Positions 55,515 through 63,719 of a DNA stretch of 64,000 bases are shown here, piece by piece. Below the pieces are notes generated by a model. That model worked only from the letters and a program-made list of their open reading frames with translations. It made no database searches and was not told the DNA's origin. The stretch spans positions 4,736,001 to 4,800,000 of the forward strand of contig NZ_LR813084.1 of the NCBI RefSeq assembly GCF_903815225.1, read 5' to 3'. The first letter of the stretch is position 1, and every line of letters begins with the position of its first letter. The position numbers were made by a program, and so were the translations under genes. Origin of the DNA: Delftia tsuruhatensis. Lineage in GTDB: Bacteria > Pseudomonadota > Gammaproteobacteria > Burkholderiales > Burkholderiaceae_C.

Positions 55515-56852
55515 ATGCCCCATGCACCTGCCACAGCCCCCCGTCCCGCCCGACAGCCCCACCGCATGCTGACCCGCGCGGGACTTGCAGCCGCCCTGGC
55601 CGCCGCACTGCTGGGCGGCTGCGCATCCAGGCCGACACCCGTTCCCGCGCCCGAGCCTGCGCAACCAGCCCCGTCTCCCATCCCCGCCGCAGAAACATCC
55701 ACCGCCTCGGCGGATGCTCCCGCACAGGCCGAGGCAGCCAGCTTCGAAGCCTGGAAGCGCGACTTCGCACGCAAGGCGCTGGATGCAGGAATTTCCGAGA
55801 AGACCGTGCGCGGCGCGCTGGAGCCGGCCCGGCTGCAGCAGCGCGCGGTCCAGCTCGACCGCTCCCAGCCCGAGTTCACGCGCACGCCCTGGCAGTATCT
55901 GGACAGCGCCGTCTCCGCTACGCGCATCACGCAGGGCCGCGCCAAGCTGCGGGAAGCAGCCGCGCCGCTGCAATCGGCCAGCCAGCGCTACGGCGTGCCG
56001 GCCGAGGTGATCGCGGCCATCTGGGGCATGGAGAGCAACTACGGCGGCAATTTCGGCAACTTCGCCACCGTCGATGCGCTGGCCACGCTGGCCTTCGACG
56101 GCCGGCGCGCGGACTGGGCGCAAAAGGAGCTGCTCGCGGCCTTGCGCATCATCGACAACGGCGACATCGATGCGGCCCACATGGTCGGCTCCTGGGCGGG
56201 CGCCATGGGGCATACGCAGTTCCTGCCCTCGGTCTTTCTTGCCTATGCGGTCGATGCCGACGGTGACGGCCGCCGCGACATCTGGGGCAGCCTGCCCGAT
56301 GTGACCGCCTCCACGGCCAACTACCTCGCGCATTCCGGCTGGAAGCCGGGCGAGCCCTGGGGCGTGGAAGTACGCCTGCCCCCGGGCTTCGACCATGCAC
56401 GCGCCGAGACCAGCGTGCGCCAGGGCAGCGCGCAGTGGGCGGCAGAAGGTGTGCAGGCCATGGACGGATCGGCCCCGCCCGCCATGGCCGACGCCAGCAT
56501 CATCGCTCCGGCCGGCGCGAGAGGGCCCGCCTTCATGGTCGGCACCAACTTCCGCACCATCCTGCGCTACAACAATTCCGTGAACTACGCCCTGGGCGTG
56601 GGCCTGCTGTCACAGCAACTGGCCGGCGGTCCCGGCGTGCAGGCCGCGTGGCCGCGCGATCTCACGCCGCTGACGCGCCAGCAGCTGCGCACGCTGCAGA
56701 CGGCGCTGAACGAGCGCGGCTTTTCTGCAGGCAGTGCCGATGGCGTGATGGGCCCGGCAACGCGTGCAGGCCTGCGCCAGTTCCAGCAGAGCCAGGGACT
56801 GGTGGCCGACGGCTACCCCACGCAGCAACTGCTGCAGCTGCTGCGGCCCTGA
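55515..56852 (+). CDS. Lytic murein transglycosylase, MltB family, with C-terminal peptidoglycan-binding domain
   Basis: This is a 445-residue lipoprotein. ATG 55515 is preceded by AGGAGA; the lipobox is ALLGGC (Cys36). The MltB (SLT_2) domain includes AAIWGMESNYGGNFGN with the catalytic Glu and SWAGAMGHTQFLPSVFLAYA. A peptidoglycan-binding domain 1 lies at the C-terminus (LRTLQTALNERGFSAGSADG, GPATRAGLRQFQQSQGLVADG). It cleaves the glycan with 1,6-anhydro products, in the outer membrane. Confidence 0.93.
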   Translation: MPHAPATAPRPARQPHRMLTRAGLAAALAAALLGGCASRPTPVPAPEPAQPAPSPIPAAETSTASADAPAQAEAASFEAWKRDFARKALDAGISEKTVRGALEPARLQQRAVQLDRSQPEFTRTPWQYLDSAVSATRITQGRAKLREAAAPLQSASQRYGVPAEVIAAIWGMESNYGGNFGNFATVDALATLAFDGRRADWAQKELLAALRIIDNGDIDAAHMVGSWAGAMGHTQFLPSVFLAYAVDADGDGRRDIWGSLPDVTASTANYLAHSGWKPGEPWGVEVRLPPGFDHARAETSVRQGSAQWAAEGVQAMDGSAPPAMADASIIAPAGARGPAFMVGTNFRTILRYNNSVNYALGVGLLSQQLAGGPGVQAAWPRDLTPLTRQQLRTLQTALNERGFSAGSADGVMGPATRAGLRQFQQSQGLVADGYPTQQLLQLLRP

Positions 56853-56856
56853 AGGC

Positions 56857-57426
56857 TCACCCGGTGGCGGTGCCCGGCTCCGGATAGCGCACGTCGAGGA
56901 TCTCCAGCGTGCGCACGCCGGCGGGCGTGGGCAGGGCCACCTCGTCGCCCACGCGGGCCTTGAGCAGCGCCCGCGAGACAGGAGCGATCCAGCTGACCTG
57001 GCCACGCGCGCTGTCAGCCTCGTCGATGCCCATGATGGTGATGGTGCGCTCCTCGCCTTCGTCATCCGCATAGGTGACGGTGGCGCCGAAGTAGATCTGC
57101 TCGCTGCCCGCGTGCAGGGACGGATCGACCACCTCGGCGATCTCCAGCCGCCTGGTGAGGAAGCGGATGCGCCGGTCGATCTCGCGCAGGCGCTTCTTGC
57201 CGTAGAGATAGTCGCCATTCTCGGAGCGGTCGCCATTGCTGGCGGCCCAGTGCACGATCTCCACGATGCGCGGGCGCTCGTTGTCGATCAGGTCCAGCAG
57301 TTCGGACTTGAGCCGTGCGAAGCCCTGGGGCGTGATGTAGTTCTTGCCGCCCGCAGGCAGCGGCGGCAGACCGACTTCATCATCGTCGTCGTCGCCGTCG
57401 GATTCCTTGGTGAAAGCCTTGCTCAT
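56857..57426 (-). CDS. greB: Transcription elongation factor GreB
   Basis: This 189-residue GreA/GreB protein has an N-terminal coiled-coil (ITPQGFARLKSELLDLIDNERPRIVEIV in outline) and a C-terminal FKBP-like domain (GATVTYADDEGEERTITIMG). The basic patch and long N-terminal extension (MSKAFTKESDGDDDDDE) fit betaproteobacterial GreB rather than GreA. It rescues backtracked RNA polymerase by stimulating transcript cleavage. It is convergent with mltB-like gene 4 bases away. Confidence 0.93.
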   Translation of the reverse strand: MSKAFTKESDGDDDDDEVGLPPLPAGGKNYITPQGFARLKSELLDLIDNERPRIVEIVHWAASNGDRSENGDYLYGKKRLREIDRRIRFLTRRLEIAEVVDPSLHAGSEQIYFGATVTYADDEGEERTITIMGIDEADSARGQVSWIAPVSRALLKARVGDEVALPTPAGVRTLEILDVRYPEPGTATG

Positions 57427-57478
57427 GGAGCCGATCTTCACACAGAACGCACCAGCCGTGCGGCAAGGCCGCGCCAAC

Positions 57479-57510
57479 GAAAAAGCCTCAGAACCTTGCG
57501 ATTCTGAGGC
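57479..57510 (-). terminator. Terminator after tRNA-Arg copy 1
   Basis: On the - strand the stem is GCCTCAGAATC/GGTTCTGAGGC with a GCAA loop and one mismatch relative to copy 2, followed by TTTTTC. It is the 3' end of the tRNA unit at 57520. Confidence 0.8.
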
Positions 57511-57519
57511 TTGTCGTTT

Positions 57520-57596
57520 TGGTGCGGCTGGCAGGAATCGAACCCACGACCCCTTGGTTCGTAGCCAAGTACTCTATCCAGCTGAGCTACAGCCGC
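57520..57596 (-). tRNA. tRNA-Arg (anticodon ACG), copy 1
   Basis: On the - strand the acceptor stem is GCGGCTG/CAGCCGC and the anticodon arm reads CTTGGCTACGAACCAAGG, so the anticodon is ACG, expected to be modified to ICG. The T arm is TGGGTTCGAATCC and CCA is encoded (57520-57522). The length is 77 bases. A perfect -10 box is found 10 bases upstream. Confidence 0.97.
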
Positions 57597-57606
57597 CAAG
57601 CTTTGA

Positions 57607-57612
57607 ATTATA
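57607..57612 (-). promoter_or_regulatory. -10 box of tRNA-Arg copy 1
   Basis: TATAAT on the - strand lies 10 bases before the tRNA 5' end. The upstream -35 is weak (CTCGTT at 17 bp spacing). This suggests independent transcription of copy 1. Confidence 0.55.
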
Positions 57613-57700
57613 GCGTGCTTTTTCAAGCCAACGAGAAATCCAAGAAAATAAGCAAACAAGAATCCTGGGCCCCTGCACGGCCTGCCCGGATCCATCAACG

Positions 57701-57731
57701 AAAAAGCCTCAGAATCTTGCGATTCTGAGGC
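57701..57731 (-). terminator. Terminator after tRNA-Arg copy 2
   Basis: A perfect 11-bp stem GCCTCAGAATC/GATTCTGAGGC with a 4-base loop is followed by T5 on the - strand. It is downstream of the tRNA at 57742. Confidence 0.85.
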
Positions 57732-57741
57732 TTGTCGTTTT

Positions 57742-57818
57742 TGGTGCGGCTGGCAGGAATCGAACCCACGACCCCTTGGTTCGTAGCCAAGTACTCTATC
57801 CAGCTGAGCTACAGCCGC
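57742..57818 (-). tRNA. tRNA-Arg (anticodon ACG), copy 2
   Basis: The 77-base sequence is identical to copy 1, including the encoded CCA. It lies upstream of copy 1 on the - strand and is separated from it by a terminator and a spacer. Multiple tRNA-Arg(ACG) genes match the high use of CGC codons in this GC-rich genome. Confidence 0.97.
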
Positions 57819-57828
57819 CAAGACATCT

Positions 57829-57860
57829 ATTGTATACCAATTTTCAGACCGGCCGGAAAA
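57829..57860 (-). promoter_or_regulatory. Promoter of tRNA-Arg copy 2
   Basis: On the - strand a -10 box TACAAT (57829-57834) lies 10 bases before the tRNA, the same spacing as for copy 1. The -35 is poor (TTCCGG at 18 bp). The likely MocR promoter lies beyond it in the same gap. Confidence 0.4.
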
Positions 57861-58000
57861 AATCGCAGGCATCGCAAACTCCGGGCCCCGCAGGGCCCGG
57901 CCTGTCCTATATTGACCGGTCGCGGATGCGGGCACGGCTCCGCCCTTCGCGGGAGACAAACACAGCGAGCGGCACGCCGCAGCGGCGGGAACGACAAGAC

Positions 58001-59512
58001 ATGACAGACACGCGCGCGGCCACCGCGCCTCAATCGCCCGAAGGCGCCATGTGGGGGCAGCTGTTTCGCCGCAGCGCCCGCCCCGCCCTGAGCCTGCAGG
58101 GCCAGATCCGCGAGATGCTGGTCGACGCCATTCTCTGCGGCATTCTTGCGCCCGGCGAGCCCATCCCCTCCAGCCGCGAGCTGGCCCGCCACCTGGGCGT
58201 GGCGCGCATCACCGTGGTGCTGGCCTACCAGCAGCTGGCCGAGGAAGCCTTCCTGCTGAGCCGCCAGCGCAAAGGCCATTTCATCCACCCCGACGTGCTC
58301 AAGGGGCGCGCGCCAGGCACCGCCACCGTGACGGCCACTCAGGGCCGCCGCACCGACTGGTCGCGCCGCCTGTGGCTGCTGCCCAGCCAGCAGCGCAGCA
58401 TCGTCAAGGAAGACGACTGGCAGCGCTACCCCTACCCCTTTCTCTACGGCCAGTTCGACAAGGAGCTGTTCCCCACGGCTGCCTGGCGCGAATGCTGCCT
58501 CAAGGCCCTGGGCGTGCTCGACATACGCCAGTGGGCGCCGGACCAGATCGCACGCGACGACGAGATGCTGATCCAGCAGGTGCAGACCAAGATCCTGCCC
58601 CGGCGCGGCGTGCGGGCCTCGGCCGACGAGCTGATCATCACCGTGGGCGCCCAGCATGCGCTGTACATGGTGGCCGACCTGCTGATGCGCGAGGGCACGG
58701 CCGTGGGCATCGAGGAGCCGGGCTACCCCGACGCGCGCAACATATTCAGCAGCCGCACTTCCCAGGTCATCCCGCTGCCCGTCGATGGCCAGGGCCTGCC
58801 GCTGACGCCGCTGCTGCGCCAGCTCGACTATCTGTACGTGACCCCCAGCCACCAGTGCCCCACGGGCGTGACCATGCCTCTGGCGCGGCGCGAGGCGCTG
58901 CTGGAGATGGCCGAGGAGCACGACATCATCCTCATCGAGGACGACTACGAGAGCGAGAGCAGCTTCGACGGCCAGCCCATTCCCGCGCTCAAGAGCCTGG
59001 ACCGCAGCAACCGCGTGATCTACGTGGGCAGCCTGTCCAAGAGCCTGGCGCCGGGCCTGCGCGTAGGCTACATCGTGGCCGCGCCCGAGCTGATCCGCGA
59101 GCTGCGCGCGCTGCGCCGGCTCATGATCCGCCACCCCGCCACCTTCGTGCAGCGCACGCTGGCCATGTTCATCTCCCTGGGCCACTACGAGGCCCAGCAG
59201 CGCCGTCTGGCGCAGGCGCAGAAGGAGCGGCACGCGGCGCTGACCGCCGCCATGGCCGAGCATGCCCCCGGCTGCCGCATCACGCCCGTGCGCGGCGGCG
59301 GATCGTGCTGGGTGCAGTTGCCCGAGCACATCCCCGTGCAGGCCCTGTCGCAGCGGGCCGCGGGGCACGGCGTGCTCATCGAGCCTGGCGATGTGTTCTT
59401 CGCACGGCCGGATACACCCGGCAGCTTCATGCGCATGGGCTACCAGTCCATACCCGCCAACGACATCGGCCAGGGCGTGAAGGCCCTGGCCGATGCGATG
59501 CGGGAACTGTAG
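58001..59512 (+). CDS. MocR family regulator (GntR HTH fused to aminotransferase class I domain)
   Basis: This 503-residue protein has a winged HTH at about 25-95 (QGQIREMLVDAILCGILAPG, then SSRELARHLGVARITVVLAYQQL) and a fold-type I PLP domain. Lys347 in GSLSKSLAPGLRVGY is the PLP lysine, with GIEEPGYPDARN and IEDDYESESSF as further cofactor sites. MocR proteins sense amine or PLP-linked ligands and bind direct repeats. It is convergent with the permease gene and is the natural regulator of the divergent pair of operons downstream. The ATG follows a long, AT-variable leader. Confidence 0.94.
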   Translation: MTDTRAATAPQSPEGAMWGQLFRRSARPALSLQGQIREMLVDAILCGILAPGEPIPSSRELARHLGVARITVVLAYQQLAEEAFLLSRQRKGHFIHPDVLKGRAPGTATVTATQGRRTDWSRRLWLLPSQQRSIVKEDDWQRYPYPFLYGQFDKELFPTAAWRECCLKALGVLDIRQWAPDQIARDDEMLIQQVQTKILPRRGVRASADELIITVGAQHALYMVADLLMREGTAVGIEEPGYPDARNIFSSRTSQVIPLPVDGQGLPLTPLLRQLDYLYVTPSHQCPTGVTMPLARREALLEMAEEHDIILIEDDYESESSFDGQPIPALKSLDRSNRVIYVGSLSKSLAPGLRVGYIVAAPELIRELRALRRLMIRHPATFVQRTLAMFISLGHYEAQQRRLAQAQKERHAALTAAMAEHAPGCRITPVRGGGSCWVQLPEHIPVQALSQRAAGHGVLIEPGDVFFARPDTPGSFMRMGYQSIPANDIGQGVKALADAMREL

Positions 59513-59550
59513 GGACCGGGCGGGGTCGATGTCCCGCTCCCGGACCGCCC

Positions 59551-60993
59551 TCAGTACTTCTGCGGCTCGGGCTGCGCGGCTTCCGACAGCGAGGAGACCA
59601 CCGGCGCCACGCCGCGCTGAAGGAACTGGCGCACGCCGTAGGCCACCAGCAGGAGGCACAGGCTGGCCACGCCCAGCGCCAGCGGCGTGCGCTGCTCGGG
59701 AATGAAGGCCATGGCGATGACGATGGACAGCATGCCGAAGATAGCGAACCAGGTCAGGTACGGATAGCACCACATGCGCACCCTGAGCTGGTGCGGCGCC
59801 TCGCGCTCCAGGCGGGCACGCAGGCGCAGCTGCGAGATGGCGATCAGGATGTAGACGAAGATGGCAACCGTCCCGTACGAATTGACGAGGAAGGCGAAGA
59901 CCGTGTCCGGCGACACATAGGACATCACCACGGCGCCATAGCCGAATACCGTGGCCACGAGGATGGCGCGCACGGGGACGCCATTGCGGCTGACCTTGGC
60001 CAGTGCCTTGGGCGCATCGCCGCGCCGCGTCAGCGCGAACAGCATGCGCGAAGACGCATACAGGCCCGAATTCAGCGCCGACAGCACGGCCGTCAGCACG
60101 ATGGCATTCATGATCTGCGCCGCTGCAGGCACACCCATGGCGTTGAGCGCGCTGACATAGGGTGTGGCGATACCGCCGGCGTTCCAGGGCACCAGGCAGG
60201 CCACCAGGAAGATGGAGCCCACATAGAACACCAGCACGCGTGTGATCACCGAGTTCGTGGCCTTGGCCACGGCCTTCTGCGGCTCGGCCGTCTCTGCGGC
60301 GGCGATCGTCACGATCTCGGCGCCGAAGTAAAAGCCCGTGGCCGCCACGGCTCCGGTCAGCACCGGCACGATGCCGTTGGGCATGAAGCCTCCGTTGCCC
60401 GTCAGATTGGTGAAGTGCATGCCCTGCGAGGCCGGCGTCAGGCCCAGCACATAGATGCCGGCCACGAACAGGAAGACCACGATGGCCGCCACCTTGATGG
60501 AGGCGAACCAGAACTCGAACTCGCCAAAGGACTTGACCGACACCAGGTTGGTCAGCGTCAGCATCACCAGCAGCACCAGGCTGATGCTCCAGTTGGGGAC
60601 ATCGGGCAGCCAGTAGCGCACGAGATCGGCACCGGCCACGGCCTCCAGCGCCACGACGATGACCCAGAAATACCAGTACATCCAGCCCGTCAGAAAGCCC
60701 GCCAGCCGCCCCACGCCGGGGCGGTCGCGCCAGGCCTCTCTGGCGTACTCGTAGAACGAGCCGCCGCCGGGCATGGAGCAGGCCAGCTCGCCCAGCATGC
60801 GCATGACCAACACCACAAGCAGGCCCGTGATGAGAAAGGAAAGAATGGCGGCCGGCCCGGCCGACTTGATGACGACGCCGCTGCCCACGAACAGCCCCGC
60901 ACCGATCACGCCTCCCAGGGCGATCATGGTCATGTGGCGCTGCTTGAGCCCGTGTGAAAGCCCCGGCGAAGAGGCGTGCTGATTTCCGATCAT
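59551..60993 (-). CDS. Amino acid/GABA permease (APC superfamily, AAT family)
   Basis: This 480-residue transporter has 12 predicted helices. The N-terminal signature RHMTMIALGGVIGAGLFVGSG is the AAT family motif shared with GabP, AroP and ProY, followed by GPAAILSFLITGLLVVLVMRMLGELA in outline. It is a cytoplasmic membrane proton symporter for an amino acid or a related amine. AGGAGA precedes the ATG. It lies 126 bases after the NTF2-like gene on the same strand, and is convergent with the MocR gene. Confidence 0.92.
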   Translation of the reverse strand: MIGNQHASSPGLSHGLKQRHMTMIALGGVIGAGLFVGSGVVIKSAGPAAILSFLITGLLVVLVMRMLGELACSMPGGGSFYEYAREAWRDRPGVGRLAGFLTGWMYWYFWVIVVALEAVAGADLVRYWLPDVPNWSISLVLLVMLTLTNLVSVKSFGEFEFWFASIKVAAIVVFLFVAGIYVLGLTPASQGMHFTNLTGNGGFMPNGIVPVLTGAVAATGFYFGAEIVTIAAAETAEPQKAVAKATNSVITRVLVFYVGSIFLVACLVPWNAGGIATPYVSALNAMGVPAAAQIMNAIVLTAVLSALNSGLYASSRMLFALTRRGDAPKALAKVSRNGVPVRAILVATVFGYGAVVMSYVSPDTVFAFLVNSYGTVAIFVYILIAISQLRLRARLEREAPHQLRVRMWCYPYLTWFAIFGMLSIVIAMAFIPEQRTPLALGVASLCLLLVAYGVRQFLQRGVAPVVSSLSEAAQPEPQKY

Positions 60994-61119
60994 GTCTTGT
61001 CTCCTGTTGTCTTCAGGCGCCACGGCTGTTGCTCTGTAGTGGTCGGCTGCGCAGCGGTGCGTGCCATGCCGTGGCGTGTCCGGTGAGCCCGGCGGCAAGA
61101 GGCCTTGCGGCCCCTGCCG

Positions 61120-61518
61120 TCAGGCGGCCGCCACCGGCGGGCGATCCTTGCGGAAGGCGTTCTTCACGGCGATCTTTCCATCGCGGAAGGTGAACACATC
61201 GACCATGCGCGCTTCCACGCGCAGGCCGTCGGCCTTTGTGCCCTTGAAGGTGCTCTCGGACACGCCGCGATCACCCTGCACGAAGTGGTCCCCATCCAGC
61301 CAGGCTGCATCGGGAAAGGCCTGCCAGGCCATCTGGAAGCCTTCACGCACCGCGTCGCGGCCGATGAAGCTGCGGCCCATGAGATCGGGGCCGGCCACGG
61401 CATGGAACTCGCATTCTTCGGCCATGAAGCCCATCAGGGCCTCGATGTCGTGGCGGTTCCAGGCATCGGCGAAGCGCGCCAGGAATTGGGCGTCGGGAGG
61501 ATTGGTGTGTGCGCTCAT
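61120..61518 (-). CDS. SnoaL-like/NTF2 fold protein
   Basis: This 132-residue protein has FADAWNRHDIEALMGFMAEECEFH at the start and MVDVFTFRDGKIAVKNAFRKD near the end, the pattern of ketosteroid isomerase-like NTF2 folds. AAGGAGACAG precedes the ATG. It is the first gene of the - strand operon with the permease. A small-molecule role related to the neighbouring amine pathway is likely but unproven. Confidence 0.85.
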   Translation of the reverse strand: MSAHTNPPDAQFLARFADAWNRHDIEALMGFMAEECEFHAVAGPDLMGRSFIGRDAVREGFQMAWQAFPDAAWLDGDHFVQGDRGVSESTFKGTKADGLRVEARMVDVFTFRDGKIAVKNAFRKDRPPVAAA

Positions 61519-61859
61519 GCTGTCTCCTTGTCGGTGGTGGGCTGCGCGGCTGCCGCAGTCCATGCGGGGCGGCTGCCGCGTCATCGAGATGTCGATGGGC
61601 CATGGTAGGTAGCAGGCACACGGACCCGTTAGAACCAGATGCCAACAATCGTTAGGTCCAGCCGCGCCGCCAGCCGCCTCCACTGGCCCTATCGAAAGCG
61701 GTCCTGTGGCGCTAACCGGCCCGGGCGGGCGCTGGATATGCTGGTTCCATCGTCGGCACAAGGCCTCGCAAGGCCCGCCGGCACGGACCCCATCGCACCT
61801 TTTCCCATAGCAAAAAAGCCGGCTCCCGCAAAAGGCCGCCGCACCAGGAGACATCCGCC
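61519..61859. promoter_or_regulatory. Divergent promoter region with repeated CTGGnYCTAwCG boxes
   Basis: This region separates the NTF2-permease operon (-) from the FAD oxidoreductase (+). It carries CGTTAGAACCAG (61627-61638) and CGTTAGGTCCAG (61650-61661) in the same orientation with 23 bases between starts, and their complement-type CTGGCCCTATCG at 61683-61694. A GGTCCTGT follows, and CTGGTTCC lies near 61741. These form a likely operator for the MocR regulator. No coding frame is supported. Confidence 0.6.
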
Positions 61860-63281
61860 ATGAAAGCCGAGGACATCCGCCCCAGCCACCTGCGTCCCTA
61901 CGACCCGCGCTACGACCCGCTGGTGGCCGACAACCCGGGCCACGGCACGGGCTACGCCCCCACCTACTGGGTGGGAACCGCCGGCCGCCCGCCCGAGGAT
62001 GACGGCCCAGTCTGCGGCGACATGGATGTGGACGTGGCCATCGTCGGCTCGGGCTTCACGGGACTGTCCACGGCGCTGTTCCTGGCGCGCGAGCATGGCA
62101 TCCGCGCCGTGGTGCTGGATGCCAACCAGACGGCCTGGGGCTGCACCAGCCGCAATGGTGGTCAGGGCCAGAATGCCAGCGGCCGCCTGTACCGCTCGCA
62201 GTGGATCGCACGCTGGGGCAAGGACGTGGCGCTCAAGCTCGATGCCGAGATCCGCGAAGGCTTCCAGACCTTCAAGGACCTGGTGGCCGAGTTCCCCGAA
62301 TGCGAACCCCAGCCCGGCGGCCACCTGTACATCGCCCACCGCGACAAGAAGCTCGATTTCCTGCGCAACGAGACCCAGGTCATGCGCGAGATCTTCGGCT
62401 ATGACGCGCGCATGCTCAGCCCCGAGGAAGTCCGCCGCGACTACGTCAACGACGCCGACAGCCACGGCGCCATGCACGAGCCCGACGGCATCGGCGTGCA
62501 CCCGCTCAAGCTCGCCTTCGGCTACCTGCGCAAGGCGCGCGAGCTGGGCGTGAAGGTGCATCCAGCCAGCCCGGTACTGGGCATGGAGACGCGCAACGGC
62601 GTGCACCACCTGCGCACGCCCGGCGGCACCGTGCGCGCACGCGCCGTGGGCTTTGCCACGGGCGGCTACACCAGCAATGCACTGCACGGCAGCCTGCGCT
62701 CCAGGATCATGCCCATCCTCTCGAACTCGCTGGTCACGCGTCCCCTGACCGAGCAGGAGCTGGAGGCCACGGGCTTCAAGACCACCCAGGTCATCACCGA
62801 TACGCGCACACTGCGCTTCTACTACCGCCGCCTGCCCGACAACCGCGTGCAGATCGGCAGCCGCAGCGCCGTCACGGGCGCCGACGCGCCCAACCCCGTG
62901 CACATGGCCAAGCTGGTGGACGGCCTGCACCGCAAGTTCCCGGCCCTCAAGGGCATCACCATCGACTACTCCTGGTGGGGCTGGGTCGATGTGAGCCACG
63001 ACATGATGCCGCGCGTGTTCCAGCCCGACCCGGTCCAAAGCATCTTCTACGCCGTGGGCTACGGCGGCAACGGCGTGTCCTTCTCCGCCCATGCGGGCCG
63101 GCGCATGGCCGAGCGCATCGCGGGCCGCCAGAGCAAGGCCTTCGAGCTGCCCATCTACAACTCCGAGCTGGAGTATCCCAACGTCTTCAACATGGTGCGC
63201 TCACCGGCATTCGCGCCGTTCCGGCGGATGGGACAGCGGTTCCTGTACCACTGGTACTACCTGCGGGATGAGAAGCTTTGA
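61860..63281 (+). CDS. FAD-dependent amine oxidoreductase (DAO/PuuB-OrdL-like)
   Basis: This 473-residue protein has the FAD dinucleotide motif VAIVGSGFTGLSTALFLA (58-75), DANQTAWGCTSRNGGQ as the second FAD contact and a C-terminal YGGNGVSFSAHAGRRMAE ending, as in glycine/gamma-glutamylputrescine oxidases. It probably oxidises an amine or N-substituted amino acid imported by the neighbouring permease. AGGAGAC precedes the ATG. Confidence 0.93.
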   Translation: MKAEDIRPSHLRPYDPRYDPLVADNPGHGTGYAPTYWVGTAGRPPEDDGPVCGDMDVDVAIVGSGFTGLSTALFLAREHGIRAVVLDANQTAWGCTSRNGGQGQNASGRLYRSQWIARWGKDVALKLDAEIREGFQTFKDLVAEFPECEPQPGGHLYIAHRDKKLDFLRNETQVMREIFGYDARMLSPEEVRRDYVNDADSHGAMHEPDGIGVHPLKLAFGYLRKARELGVKVHPASPVLGMETRNGVHHLRTPGGTVRARAVGFATGGYTSNALHGSLRSRIMPILSNSLVTRPLTEQELEATGFKTTQVITDTRTLRFYYRRLPDNRVQIGSRSAVTGADAPNPVHMAKLVDGLHRKFPALKGITIDYSWWGWVDVSHDMMPRVFQPDPVQSIFYAVGYGGNGVSFSAHAGRRMAERIAGRQSKAFELPIYNSELEYPNVFNMVRSPAFAPFRRMGQRFLYHWYYLRDEKL

Positions 63282-63288
63282 CCCCCTG

Positions 63289-63319
63289 AGCGGCTTCGCC
63301 GCTTCCCCCTGAAAGGGGG
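63289..63319. repeat. Double hairpin intergenic element
   Basis: AGCGGCTTCGCCGCT and CCCCCTGAAAGGGGG are consecutive perfect inverted repeats. They lack a T-run, so they may be a repeat element, mRNA stabiliser or weak terminator rather than a classical terminator. Confidence 0.6.
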
Positions 63320-63341
63320 ACGACACCCTCGGTGCGGGGCG

Positions 63342-63386
63342 GCGCGGCCGGCGTAGGCGCGGCCGGCTCAGGCGCGGCCGGCTCAG
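63342..63386. repeat. 15-bp tandem repeat, three units
   Basis: GCGCGGCCGGCGTAG, GCGCGGCCGGCTCAG and GCGCGGCCGGCTCAG are contiguous at 63342, 63357 and 63372. The last two are identical. They lie outside any supported gene. Confidence 0.85.
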
Positions 63387-63719
63387 GCCCTTCCTCGGTG
63401 TCCCTCGTTTTGGGCCGCACCGATTTGAGCGCCGGGCCAAGACTCGGCACCCCTGGCAAGGGAAAGGCCGCGCGGGCTTGAGTGCTGCGCCCGGGCATGC
63501 AGGAAATGCCTGGACGGCCTCCTCTTCGCTGAATCAGTTGCTGCTTGGGCTGGCTGCGTGGTTGTGGCCAGCCTTTTTTTCCGCCAATGGATCGGCAGGC
63601 CGCGCGCAGCGAAGGCCTGCGAGAACGCGCCCCGCATGGCAGCGCCTGCGTCGGGCCGGCACCCGGCCTCGAAAAACAACCGCCCGGCAGGGGCGGAATG
63701 CAGTGCCGGAAAGCCGTTG

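Larger units (their letters stand above)
57475..57822. repeat. Tandem duplication of a tRNA-terminator unit
   Basis: Two units of about 126 bases (57475-57600 and 57696-57822) contain the same hairpin terminator and tRNA-Arg and differ at very few bases. The spacer of 95 bases between the units is unrelated sequence that contains a TATAAT box. It is a recent local duplication or is kept by gene conversion. Confidence 0.85.
63282..63719. other. Intergenic region with hairpins and short tandem repeat
   Basis: The first 40 bases after the oxidoreductase stop hold two adjacent hairpins: AGCGGC-TTC-GCCGCT (63289-63303) and CCCCC-TGAAA-GGGGG (63305-63319). This pair resembles intergenic repeats common in Comamonadaceae. 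A 15-base tandem repeat follows at 63342-63386. The rest (63390-63719) shows no supported gene; short frames are shadows. Confidence 0.6.

Noticed and set aside
57827-59773. - strand 648-codon frame over the MocR gene
   Set aside because: Antisense shadow; the MocR gene has HTH and PLP motifs on the + strand.
58051-60957. 968-codon + strand frame spanning MocR and the permease
   Set aside because: A chance open frame in GC-rich DNA crossing two real genes on different strands.
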